From the NCBI GenBank assembly GCA_945877805.1, contig CAMCSM010000016.1, positions 1-41,076 of the forward strand: a stretch of DNA of 41,076 nucleotides, read 5' to 3'. Made by a program: the position numbers and the translations under genes. This DNA comes from Methylacidiphilum caldifontis. Lineage in GTDB: Bacteria; Verrucomicrobiota; Verrucomicrobiia; Methylacidiphilales; CAMAQI01. This document shows, one piece after another, positions 10,494-19,833 of this stretch (its first letter is position 1; each line of letters starts with the position of its first letter). The notes below the pieces were generated by a model. That model did no database searches. It saw only the letters and a list, made by a program, of their open reading frames with translations, and had not been told where the DNA came from.

Positions 10494-11864
10494 TCACAAT
10501 TTTTTAACCTCTTGGCCTTTAGGGGTATCCCGAACGATCCATCCTTGGGCTGCGATTTCATCGCGAATCCGGTCACTTCCAGCCCAATCTTTGTTTTGTC
10601 TTGCCTCTTGACGTGCCTCTAAAAGAGCCAAAATAGTCTTCGGAACCTCATGATTTGCCGAAGCAAGCCCTAAAACACCGTTCACTTTCCCCCAAAGAAC
10701 AGTTAAATCTCCTACGGGAAGCCCATCATCCATTCGTTTGTTGGTTTCACGAACGAAATCAAAGAGTGCCCCCATCGCCTCTGAAATATTCAAATCCTCT
10801 TCTAATGCCCCCTTAAATTTTTCAATAAAAGAGTGATGACTCCACTCCCCTGTTACCCCATAGGAAGAAAACCGTGCAATCCAGTCATCCAGACGGGAAA
10901 TCGCCGCTTTCGAGGCCTCTAAGGAGTCCCAAGTAAAGTTCAACGTTTGACGATAGTGAGCGCTTGCAAATAAGGTGTATCGAATCACCCGTCCCTCATA
11001 TCCTTTTTGTTGTAAATCTCTTAACGTGAAGAAGTTACCGATCGATTTCGACATCTTCTGATCATTCACTAACAGATGGGCGGCATGAGCCCAATAGTTC
11101 ACAAACTTCTTCCCTGAGGCCCCCTCACTCTGGGCAATCTCATTCTCGTGATGCGGAAAGACCAGATCAACCCCTCCACAGTGAATATCAAAGGTCTCCC
11201 CTAAATACTCCGTACTCATCGCAGAGCACTCAATATGCCATCCAGGGCGACCGGCTCCCCAAGGAGAGTCCCATTTCACGGCACCATCTTCAGCGCTCCA
11301 CGATTTCCAAAGCGCAAAATCTCCAAAAGACTCCTTCTGGTACTCATCCTGACTCACACGAGCCCCGGCCTTCAGTCCTGCTCGATCTAAACAAGCTAAA
11401 CAACCATAATCTTTGAAGGCGTTCACTCGATAATAGACCGATCCATCTTCAGAGAGATAGGCATAATCTTTTGCGATCAATTTTTGAATCATCGAGATCA
11501 TCTGTGGGATATGATCGGTTGCTCGAATTAAAAATTCTGGAGTCTCTAAATTCAAGGTCGCACAGTCCTCTAAAAAATAATGAATATATTTGGTCGTATA
11601 ATCGTGAAGCGACTCCCCTGCTTTTTGAGCCCCCCGAATAGTCTTATCATCGACATCGGTATAATTCATCGCCTGTTTGACACGATAACCGAGAAATTTG
11701 AGTGACCGACGAAGAAGGTCGACAAAAACAAAGGTCCGAAAATTTCCGATATGAGCGAAATCGTAGACCGTAGGCCCACAAGCATAGAGTGATATCTCGG
11801 GAGGGTGAATCGGTTCGATCGACTCAAAGGTCCGATGGAGGGTGTTAAAAAGCTTCATAGTCAA
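10494..11864 (-). CDS. cysS: Cysteine--tRNA ligase
   Basis: YACGPTVYDFAHIGNFRTFVFVDLLRR; GRPGWHIECSAM; KMSKSIGNFFTLRDL. Confidence 0.97.
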   Translation of the reverse strand: MTMKLFNTLHRTFESIEPIHPPEISLYACGPTVYDFAHIGNFRTFVFVDLLRRSLKFLGYRVKQAMNYTDVDDKTIRGAQKAGESLHDYTTKYIHYFLEDCATLNLETPEFLIRATDHIPQMISMIQKLIAKDYAYLSEDGSVYYRVNAFKDYGCLACLDRAGLKAGARVSQDEYQKESFGDFALWKSWSAEDGAVKWDSPWGAGRPGWHIECSAMSTEYLGETFDIHCGGVDLVFPHHENEIAQSEGASGKKFVNYWAHAAHLLVNDQKMSKSIGNFFTLRDLQQKGYEGRVIRYTLFASAHYRQTLNFTWDSLEASKAAISRLDDWIARFSSYGVTGEWSHHSFIEKFKGALEEDLNISEAMGALFDFVRETNKRMDDGLPVGDLTVLWGKVNGVLGLASANHEVPKTILALLEARQEARQNKDWAGSDRIRDEIAAQGWIVRDTPKGQEVKKL

Positions 11865-11924
11865 TGCGATCCATAGTGATCAGATACAGCATCATGATCA
11901 ATCTAAAACCAGTCTATCTCTTCA

Positions 11925-13841
11925 TTATTTCTTTGGTCGAAAAAGCCCCTGCGTTGTGAGCTCACTGCAGGTCTGATAATAGGAGATCGCCTCTTTAATC
12001 CGTGCGGTAGGTTCCGGGATCGGAGTAAAGCTCATTTCCGGTTCCTTCACTTGAAATTCTAACCGCTGTTTCACCGGCTGAAGGATCGCAATCTGATCTC
12101 CACGATAATAGCCGACTTTTTGATAGGTTGCCGGAAAGGCTCGCTCCTCCTCCGGTCTCATCTTTAAAATATCTTTCCCAAAAAAGAGGGTGTCATAACT
12201 CCAGTTGAGGAGTCCAGCAATCGTCGGAGCCACATCCATTTGCGAGCATCGTTTATCGATCTGCTGGGGAGCAATCAATGCCGGCTGCCAGATCATGAGC
12301 GGAATATGATATTCTCGAATCGGAATCGAGGTCTTTCCGGAACTCCGAGCACAATGATCGGCGACAATCACAAAAATAGTCTCCTTAAACCACGGCTTTG
12401 ATTTCGCTTGTTCTAAAAACTCTCCGATCGCCGCATCGGAATATTTAACGCCGCTCTCGTAGGTTTTTTGTGGAATGTCAATTTTTCCCTCAGGATAGGT
12501 AAAGGGACGATGATTTGAGGTCGTCATAATAAAGTGAAAAAAAGGCTGCTTCTGCGCATAAGCCTCATCCCCTTGCTTTAACGCCCAGTTGAAGACATCG
12601 CCATCACAAGCCCCCCAAGCATTTTTAAAAGTGATCTCCGAGGGATCTGCAGCTCCGATATCGTGAATTCGAAATCCATTCCCCGAAAAAAAGGCGTTCA
12701 TGTTATCAAAAAAACCGTTTCCGCCATAAATAAAAGCGTTGTCGTACCCTCTTGTTTTAAAAAGAGCTCCGAGGCTAAAAAGATTTTCATTATCCTTCCG
12801 TCTTAAAATCGATTGACCTGGAGTCGGAGGAATCGACAACGAAAGCGATTCCATTCCCCGAATGGTTCGACTTCCCGTCGCATAAAAATTTGTAAAAAAC
12901 AGACTTTCACGACTGAGTTTATCTAAATAAGGAGTCAAGTTCTGATCATTTCCAAAGACCCCCAAATAAGAGGCACTCAAACTTTCTACGGTAATCTGAA
13001 TCACATTCCATTTTTTTTCGGGACCGGGATTCTCGACCCGACGCCAGAGATTATCCGGAAGCTCTGAAATCGAATGACTATTCGAGCTCAAAAGCTCTTT
13101 CTTCATGAAGGCATAAGCCTCTTCTCGGGGAATCATCGGATAAAATTGAGTGTAGGAAATCCCTTGATCCCACCAAGCGGCTCCCATAGAGAAAAGTCCG
13201 TTGCGAGCGATCTCTTGGAAATAAGGATTTGAAAATCGTTGAGTCATCCGATTTTCAAGGAGACTCGCCAAAAAAGAGGCGACAAGAATCCATCCTAAGA
13301 CAATCCTCAAACGAGTTTTTAAAGAAGAGGGAAAGGCGAGATCAACGCAAAAATAAGACCAGAACGGTCTCACCAAGATAAAGGTTAATATCCATAACCC
13401 GATACTGATCCAGACCATCGGATACGATTCCCAAATATTATGAACGACCTCATGCGTGTACGTTAAGTAATCGATCGCAATAAAATTCAATCGAGCCTGA
13501 AATTCCTCCCAGAAAATAAATTCTGAAGTGGCTAAAAACAACAGGGCATGCCCAAAAACCGCGAGCGCTAGCCCAAGTATCACTTTCCCCTTTTTTTCAG
13601 AAAACCAACGGGGATTGATCCATGAAAGCCCAAAGACCCAAGCAGAAGTCATCAGAAAACCGGCCGCCATATCAAAAGGAAACCCGATCAGCCAAGCCGA
13701 AAGGAGTTGAAGCGGAGACTCAGAAACGAACCGCCAAGAGATCATCGTGAGCCCGAGTCGAGTCAATGAGGCCATTAACCAAAACAAGCAAAGCAAACGA
13801 AAACAAGCGCGAAGAAAACCATTTCCAAATAATTGATACAT
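11925..13841 (-). CDS. LTA-synthase/sulfatase-family phosphoglycerol transferase-like membrane protein
   Basis: N-terminal TM helices then VIQITVESLSASYLGVFG...ATGSRTIRGMESLSLSIPPTPGQSI...FIYGGNGFFDN. Confidence 0.88.
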   Translation of the reverse strand: MYQLFGNGFLRACFRLLCLFWLMASLTRLGLTMISWRFVSESPLQLLSAWLIGFPFDMAAGFLMTSAWVFGLSWINPRWFSEKKGKVILGLALAVFGHALLFLATSEFIFWEEFQARLNFIAIDYLTYTHEVVHNIWESYPMVWISIGLWILTFILVRPFWSYFCVDLAFPSSLKTRLRIVLGWILVASFLASLLENRMTQRFSNPYFQEIARNGLFSMGAAWWDQGISYTQFYPMIPREEAYAFMKKELLSSNSHSISELPDNLWRRVENPGPEKKWNVIQITVESLSASYLGVFGNDQNLTPYLDKLSRESLFFTNFYATGSRTIRGMESLSLSIPPTPGQSILRRKDNENLFSLGALFKTRGYDNAFIYGGNGFFDNMNAFFSGNGFRIHDIGAADPSEITFKNAWGACDGDVFNWALKQGDEAYAQKQPFFHFIMTTSNHRPFTYPEGKIDIPQKTYESGVKYSDAAIGEFLEQAKSKPWFKETIFVIVADHCARSSGKTSIPIREYHIPLMIWQPALIAPQQIDKRCSQMDVAPTIAGLLNWSYDTLFFGKDILKMRPEEERAFPATYQKVGYYRGDQIAILQPVKQRLEFQVKEPEMSFTPIPEPTARIKEAISYYQTCSELTTQGLFRPKK

Positions 13842-13976
13842 AGGCGTTAATAGCGATCAAAAAAAAAAATTTAAAGTAAAATCGAGACCTCATTGACTCA
13901 CATTTTGATTAGTTTTTCTAAAAACAATTTGTTAAAACTAATTTACAGCTTATAGTAAACAACAGAGGAGACGAAT

Positions 13977-15206
13977 ATGGCAATCGCAATGGTTCTCGGT
14001 ACTGGGGGAGTAGGATCGGTCATTGGACAAAAGCTCCATACCTACGATTGTTTCGAAAAAATCATCCTTGCCGATCGAGATACCACCTTTGCGAAAACGC
14101 TTCAGGGGAATACCAAAAATAACCGATTTGAGGTCTGCCAAGTCAACGCCACCAATGTTCAGGAACTCTCGGCCTTCATGATTGAGAAAAAGGTCGATGT
14201 GACCCTTAATGCCTGCAATAGCGTTGTTAATTTTTCAGTTCTCGAAGCCTGTTCAATTGCAGGCTCTCACTATATCGATATGGCCGCGGATATCTACTCC
14301 CCTTCTGGGGCCAAAAAATCAGGGAAAAACTCTTACGAAGCGGAGATCGATCGGTTTAATCAACCGTTTCTCGATAAAAATATCGCCGGAGTCATCTGCA
14401 TGGGAGTCGACCCCGGGGCGGTCAATGTTTTTGCCCGCTGGGCGATGGATCGTCTCGATACCGCCACAAGTATTCGCATTCTCGATGCCGACAACGGGGA
14501 TGTAAAGGGCTATCGATTTGCCGTTCTTTTTTCCCCAGAAACTTTTTTCGAGGAGTTAGGAGCCGTCCCCTATTATGTGAAAGATGGACAAGTCACTTCA
14601 GGGAGACCTTTAGAAACCGAGGTCGAATGGATTCGTTTTCCCGATCCGATTGGACTGGTCAAAACCTATGCCGTAGCCCACGAAGAAGGGGTCAGTCTCG
14701 GAATCTATCCCCCCTTTGTCAAAAAAGGGGTTCGTTACTCGGTATTTAAATATTCGATTTCCGATAAGGTCTATAACATCGCAAAGTCTCTCTCTCTCCT
14801 TGGACTCGACTCTTGGAAAAAAATTAAAGTCGATGGAGTCGAAGTCGCCCCTGTTCGTGTTGCGGCCGCCAACCTTCCGAAGCCGGCACAACTCGGTGCC
14901 ACGGTCGATGGATTCTCTTGCGTCGGAGCCGAAGTCCGAGGAGTCAAAGACGGGATCCCCGTCGAATACTTCATCTACACGATGGATAACCATCGTGAAA
15001 CTTATGACAAATATGGCTACTCCTTGACCGTTGTTCAGACCGGAATTCCCCCCGCCGTCACCGCAAAGCTCCTCGTCACCGGAAAGATTAAAGAACGAGG
15101 CGTGATGATGCCCGAGGCTCTTGCCCCTGATCTGATTATGGAGGAATTCGTCAAAGAGGGACTCAATATCTTCGTTGAAAAACGTGAATCCAAAAAATGG
15201 GTCTAA
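13977..15206 (+). CDS. Saccharopine dehydrogenase family (NADP-binding) protein
   Basis: MVLGTGGVGSVIGQKL Rossmann motif; GVDPGAVNVFARWAMD and overall layout typical of the family. Confidence 0.85.
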   Translation: MAIAMVLGTGGVGSVIGQKLHTYDCFEKIILADRDTTFAKTLQGNTKNNRFEVCQVNATNVQELSAFMIEKKVDVTLNACNSVVNFSVLEACSIAGSHYIDMAADIYSPSGAKKSGKNSYEAEIDRFNQPFLDKNIAGVICMGVDPGAVNVFARWAMDRLDTATSIRILDADNGDVKGYRFAVLFSPETFFEELGAVPYYVKDGQVTSGRPLETEVEWIRFPDPIGLVKTYAVAHEEGVSLGIYPPFVKKGVRYSVFKYSISDKVYNIAKSLSLLGLDSWKKIKVDGVEVAPVRVAAANLPKPAQLGATVDGFSCVGAEVRGVKDGIPVEYFIYTMDNHRETYDKYGYSLTVVQTGIPPAVTAKLLVTGKIKERGVMMPEALAPDLIMEEFVKEGLNIFVEKRESKKWV

Positions 15207-16648
15207 CCTCCGCTCCCTTTATGACTCGATCTCTTCTGATTCATGGCACTTGGATTCCCACAACTGAATCCCACCCTATCCATCGACCTTACGATGGAAC
15301 TCTCTTAGATTCGGTGGCATTAGCCACTCATGAAGATCTTGAGCGAGCGCTCGACTCTTGTCAGTCGGCCTTCGAACAAGTGAAATCAACCCCCGGATTC
15401 GAACGAGCGCAACGCCTGCTCGCCGTCGCGAGCGGAATCGAAAAACGTAAAAAAGAGTTCGCTCAACTCATTTCAGAAGAATCAGGAAAGCCACTCTTTC
15501 TGGCACTTGCCGAAGTGACTCGGGCCATCGATACCTTCACCGCTGCTTCAGAAGCGGCACGAGAAGATCAAGTCGAGGGGCTTTCCCTCGATGCCTTTGC
15601 CCCGGGGAAAAATCATTTTGGGATCACTCGCCGATTTCCCTTAGGAATCATCTACGGGATCACTCCCTTTAATTTTCCGCTCAATCTGGTTGCTCATAAA
15701 GTCGCTCCTTGTATCGCAACAAACAATGTCATGCTCCTCAAACCAGCCCTTAAAACCCCCCTCACCGCCTATTTGCTCGGAGAGGTTCTGATCGAAGCTG
15801 GCCTCCCCGCCGGTCAAATCAATATCGTGACCTGCACCCACGCTGTCGCTGACTATCTCATCGAAGATCCCCGGATCAAAAAAATATCATTTACAGGAAG
15901 TCCGGCGATCGGGTGGAAGATAAAATCGCGGTGTGCCACGAAACGAATTACTCTGGAACTCGGCGGCAATGCGGCGGTCGTGGTCCATTCCGATAGCGAT
16001 TGGAAAAAAGCAATTCCAGCAATCGCCACCGGGGCGTTCAGTAATGCCGGTCAATCCTGCATCAGCGTTCAAAGAATCCTTCTTCAGCAATCGATCTTCT
16101 CTGCCTTTGAAAAAGAATTCCTGACTTATACTCAAGAAAAAATAAAATACGGAAACCCTCTCGATCTTCATGTTCTTGTCGGCCCGATGATCGACCTCCT
16201 TGCCCTCCATAAAACCGTAGAGTGGATCGATGAAGCGATCCTTCATGGAGCGACCTTACTGTGTGGAGGAAAACCGGAAGGAACTATTCTCCCTCCGACT
16301 ATTTTAACGAATGTCCGTCACAGCGATAAAATCTACTGCGAAGAGGCCTTCGCTCCTGTCGTCCTCCTTGAACCGTATGAGACTTACGAACAAGCCCTCG
16401 CGTTGGTCAATGAATCGGACTACGGATTGCAAGCGGGGATCTACACTCAAGATATCGGACGAATCTGGAAGGCCTTTGAAACCGTTGAGGTCGGAGGAGT
16501 GCTCATCAATCAAGTCCCCACGTTCCGAACAGAAAATATGCCGTATGGGGGAACCAAACTCAGCGGCTTTGGACGTGAAGGCATCCGCTATGCGATGGAA
16601 GAGATGACCGAATTAAAATCGCTGATTCTCCATCTCCCGAAAGTTTGA
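15197..16648 (+). CDS. Aldehyde dehydrogenase family protein
   Basis: ITPFNFPLNLVAHKVAP; SFTGSPAIGWKIK; LELGGNAAVVV; NAGQSCISVQR (catalytic Cys). Alternative ATG at 15221. Confidence 0.92.
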   Translation: MGLTSAPFMTRSLLIHGTWIPTTESHPIHRPYDGTLLDSVALATHEDLERALDSCQSAFEQVKSTPGFERAQRLLAVASGIEKRKKEFAQLISEESGKPLFLALAEVTRAIDTFTAASEAAREDQVEGLSLDAFAPGKNHFGITRRFPLGIIYGITPFNFPLNLVAHKVAPCIATNNVMLLKPALKTPLTAYLLGEVLIEAGLPAGQINIVTCTHAVADYLIEDPRIKKISFTGSPAIGWKIKSRCATKRITLELGGNAAVVVHSDSDWKKAIPAIATGAFSNAGQSCISVQRILLQQSIFSAFEKEFLTYTQEKIKYGNPLDLHVLVGPMIDLLALHKTVEWIDEAILHGATLLCGGKPEGTILPPTILTNVRHSDKIYCEEAFAPVVLLEPYETYEQALALVNESDYGLQAGIYTQDIGRIWKAFETVEVGGVLINQVPTFRTENMPYGGTKLSGFGREGIRYAMEEMTELKSLILHLPKV

Positions 16649-16690
16649 ACTCATCACGATTCTAAGGAGGGAAAAGAACTCTCTTAGGAA

Positions 16691-16945
16691 AAGGATCGTG
16701 AAACGATAAGGTAAAGCCGCTGGAAGCGAAAATAATTTTGGTACAGAGGGAATACCATTCGTGAAACGAAAAATAAGAAAACAGGGTCTGATTGTTTGGT
16801 GCGGGAGCAAAACCCAGAGGAGCTTTAGCGACGATAAATACAGTATATGGAATCTAACTTGTTTGGAATGGGGTAGCAGGGATTCAACCAAAACAAAGTT
16901 TTGTACGGGGCACAACCAAATCGAAGATTTGTATGGGGGTACAAC
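16691..16945. repeat. Mosaic mini-hairpin repeat block 1
   Basis: ATCGT-GAA-ACGAT (16695-16707), CGCT-GGA-AGCG (16718-16728), TTCGT-GAA-ACGAA (16758-16770), CAAAAC-AAA-GTTTTG (16889-16903), CAAATC-GAA-GATTTG (16917-16931). Reverse complement matches parts of 27350-27500. Confidence 0.8.
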
Positions 16946-17041
16946 TTAGCAGAAATGCAGGAAAAATACCGAATTCGCCGCAGGGTAACCCCGCACAGCG
17001 GTCGTATAAGCATGAACCTAAAGATAACAACCTAAACAAAT

Positions 17042-17166
17042 TTTAGCCGCAAAAGAACGCAGAGAACGCAAAATATAATCGGGCCTCAAAAAATCTTCTT
17101 TTCTGGAACAAACTTTAACCTGAATTGTTTTTTCATTTTTGAGTTCTTTGCGTTCTCTGTGGCTAA
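17042..17166. repeat. Imperfect inverted repeat of TTTAGCCRCARAGAACGCARAGAAC words
   Basis: Left arm 17042-17072 and right arm 17136-17166; a related single copy lies at about 316-342. Confidence 0.75.
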
Positions 17167-17194
17167 ATCAACGGTTTATTTTCACGACAACAAT

Positions 17195-18127
17195 CTAATT
17201 CCCTGGCAACGGAGGGCGTATCTCCACTTGAGGCTCATTCGACTCTTGCGCTGAATAATGAAGCGCGCGTTGATTCTCCTCCTGCAGCAAGGTTGCGACA
17301 CTATGACCTTTTTTCACAACGCGATTCGGAGCAAAAACAAGTTCAATCCGACGATTCTCCTGCTCTTTCCCCTCCCCAGGAATAGTTAACGGCATATACT
17401 CTCCGCGGGAGACAAGAGCCAGTTTTGTCGGAGAGACTCCGAGTCGAATCATATAATCTAAAACCTTTTCCGCACGCTCAGAGCCAATCTTCCAATTACT
17501 TTTTGTCCCCGGCAACGAATCGGTATGGCCTTCAACCGCCATATAATAATCCCCCGAATAAAATTCGAAGACCTTCGCAATGACCGCCATTTGTTCCAAT
17601 ACGGGCGCAGGCAACTCCGTGGCCCCCGGATCAAAACAGGCCCCCGGAAGTTGAACCACCACATAGGGCCCACTACGATAAGCCGGAAGTTCAGGAAAAA
17701 GATTCGCAAGTGTTTCAATCAGAAGTTTTGCATCCTCCGGTGCCGCTCCATTTAATGGACGAGAAAAAACCGGCTTCGTAATCTCCGAGGATTGACTCTG
17801 AACCTCCTCAAGCGATTTCTTAAGAGCTTCTAAGCGCTTTTGTAACGACTCGATCGTCGCCTCTTTATCTTCCGATTGAAGGGTGAGCTTCTGAAAATCT
17901 TTCAGTAACCGCTCATTTTTTTGCATCAATTGTTGTCGCGCATCACGAACATTGACCATCTCTCGATATTGAAAATACATCACCCCCACGATCCCAAGCA
18001 GAACCATCGCGACAAAAATAAAAAGATACTTCACCCAATTCGCTAAGCGAATTTGGAGAATGCGGGGAGCCCCAGGAGTATCATGTAACTCAACCCCTGC
18101 TCCTGTCATCGAGTTTTCTTTTTTCAT
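17195..18127 (-). CDS. OmpA/MotB-type peptidoglycan-binding domain protein, inner-membrane anchored
   Basis: One N-terminal TM, coiled coil, then VEGHTDSLPGTKSNWKIGSERAEKVLDYM...NRRIELVF. Confidence 0.88.
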   Translation of the reverse strand: MKKENSMTGAGVELHDTPGAPRILQIRLANWVKYLFIFVAMVLLGIVGVMYFQYREMVNVRDARQQLMQKNERLLKDFQKLTLQSEDKEATIESLQKRLEALKKSLEEVQSQSSEITKPVFSRPLNGAAPEDAKLLIETLANLFPELPAYRSGPYVVVQLPGACFDPGATELPAPVLEQMAVIAKVFEFYSGDYYMAVEGHTDSLPGTKSNWKIGSERAEKVLDYMIRLGVSPTKLALVSRGEYMPLTIPGEGKEQENRRIELVFAPNRVVKKGHSVATLLQEENQRALHYSAQESNEPQVEIRPPLPGN

Positions 18128-18245
18128 CTCTTAAAAACCGATTCCGAAATTGAGCCCTCTCGACTTCCAATCAAAGCTAATTTTTTTTTAATCCCCTGCA
18201 AGTCGAATCTTGACATACTATAAGGAGTATTTATTAATAATACAG

Positions 18246-18261
18246 ACACAAAATATTGTAT
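18246..18261 (+). promoter_or_regulatory. Candidate NrdR box overlapping the nrdR start codon
   Basis: ACACAAAATATTGTAT matches the recalled consensus ACACWATATATWGTGT at 14/16 positions; ATG is at 18260-18262. Confidence 0.55.
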
Positions 18262-18718
18262 GCGCTGCCCAAAATGTAAGGGAAATGAGGACAAAGTAAT
18301 TGATTCCCGTCCTTGGAAAGATGGTGCGGTCATCCGTCGACGTCGCGAATGTCTTACCTGCAACTATCGTTTCACGACCTACGAAGAAATTGAACGAGAA
18401 GATTTACGTGTCATTAAACGGGATGGACGATTTGAACCATTTGACCGTCGAAAGCTGATTTCAGGAGTCGAACGGGCCTGCGAAAAACGACCGATTCGCA
18501 AAGAGTCTATTGATCGCCTCGTCGATGAAATGACCGATGAACTTGAACAAAAATACCAAGGGGAAATTCCCACACTCGCTGTCGGCGAGCAGGTGATGCA
18601 ACGCCTCCGTAATCTCGATGAAGTGGCCTACGTTCGTTTTGCTTCGGTTTACCGAAAATTCCGAGATGCGCAGGCATTCGTGAATGAAATTCAAAACATC
18701 AATCCCCCTCCTCTATGA
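18260..18718 (+). CDS. nrdR: Transcriptional repressor NrdR
   Basis: MRCPKCKGNEDKVIDSRPWKDGAVIRRRRECLTCNYRFTTYE zinc ribbon plus ATP-cone. Confidence 0.97.
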   Translation: MRCPKCKGNEDKVIDSRPWKDGAVIRRRRECLTCNYRFTTYEEIEREDLRVIKRDGRFEPFDRRKLISGVERACEKRPIRKESIDRLVDEMTDELEQKYQGEIPTLAVGEQVMQRLRNLDEVAYVRFASVYRKFRDAQAFVNEIQNINPPPL

Positions 18719-19272
18719 TTGGATTCCCCCACGAACTTCCAGCAGTCCTTTGGCACGGCGGAAAACCGGTTCCGCTCACGGTCGAGTGGCTCACCGAAAC
18801 AATCGACTCGATCGCTCTCAGATGCGGAGAAAAAAATTGGCAATGGTCCAACGACGTCGCTCGCGCCACTCGCCTCTATTTTAAAACCGATTACGACTAT
18901 GCCACGATTACCCCCAGCGAACTCGTCGATGTGGTTCGTCAAATCCTCGATGCACTGGGACGCAAAGAGATGGCTCAAAACGCGCACCTCTCTCCTCCAA
19001 GGACCCATATCTATCTTCCGGAAATGGTCTCACGCGCTGAGATGGAGATGAGTTTCTATCGAGAACTTCGGGAACGACTCCATGAAATGATGGATGCTCA
19101 GGTTCGTAGTGTCCGCCTCAATGGAATGAGACGATGCTCCAAAATGCTTGAGGGGACACGACGATGGAAACGTTCTTGCGAAAATATTTATGAACAAATC
19201 GAGCTCTATGCCATCGCCTGCGTCCGTGAACGAACCGATCAAGAGATCGAGCTCATCATCTCCCCAGAGTAA
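18715..19272 (+). CDS. Hypothetical protein translationally coupled to nrdR
   Basis: ATGA start/stop overlap with nrdR; 185 aa, no motif recognised. Confidence 0.7.
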   Translation: MIGFPHELPAVLWHGGKPVPLTVEWLTETIDSIALRCGEKNWQWSNDVARATRLYFKTDYDYATITPSELVDVVRQILDALGRKEMAQNAHLSPPRTHIYLPEMVSRAEMEMSFYRELRERLHEMMDAQVRSVRLNGMRRCSKMLEGTRRWKRSCENIYEQIELYAIACVRERTDQEIELIISPE

Positions 19273-19275
19273 ATC

Positions 19276-19614
19276 ATGACCCTCTTCGAACGTATCATCG
19301 CACGAGAAATCCCGGCTCAAATCATTCATGAGGATGATCTCTGCATCGCAATCCATGATATCAATCCTCAGGCCCCGACGCATCTGCTGATTATTCCGAA
19401 AAAAAAGATCATCCGAATCTCACTCTCGACTCAAGAAGAAAGCACACTCCTCGGACATCTCCTCTGGACTGCCGGCGAAATCGCAAAAAAACTTGGAGTT
19501 GATCAATCCGGCTTTCGTCTCGTCATTAATAATGGCCCCGATGCCGGAGAGACCGTCCCTCATCTCCACCTCCATCTCCTTGCCGGCAGATCCCTCCACT
19601 GGCCTCCAGGTTAG
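19276..19614 (+). CDS. HIT family (histidine triad) protein
   Basis: FERIIAREIPAQIIHEDDLCIAIHDINPQAPTHLLIIPKK ... PHLHLHLLAGRSLHWPPG. Confidence 0.95.
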   Translation: MTLFERIIAREIPAQIIHEDDLCIAIHDINPQAPTHLLIIPKKKIIRISLSTQEESTLLGHLLWTAGEIAKKLGVDQSGFRLVINNGPDAGETVPHLHLHLLAGRSLHWPPG

Positions 19615-19833
19615 CCTAACGTTATTACTAAAGGATTATCATTTGGATAACCTATTTTCTGATTCGATCTACATTGCCCCAGAGGATCCCTCGGATTTAC
19701 CGGAGACAATCATTATTGTTTATCCTTTTAATCGCCAGACTGCGATCCATATAAAAAAAATGTATGAAAAGCAAAAATCGATTTACCTCTCAAAATAGAT
19801 CAACAAAAGTTAATTTTATTTACAAAAACAAAC

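Noticed and set aside
19493-19798. 101-aa ORF overlapping the HIT gene and running to the fic operator
   Set aside because: First half is an out-of-frame reading of the HIT gene and the end lies in a repeat-like word; a small ORF starting near 19644 cannot be excluded but has no support.
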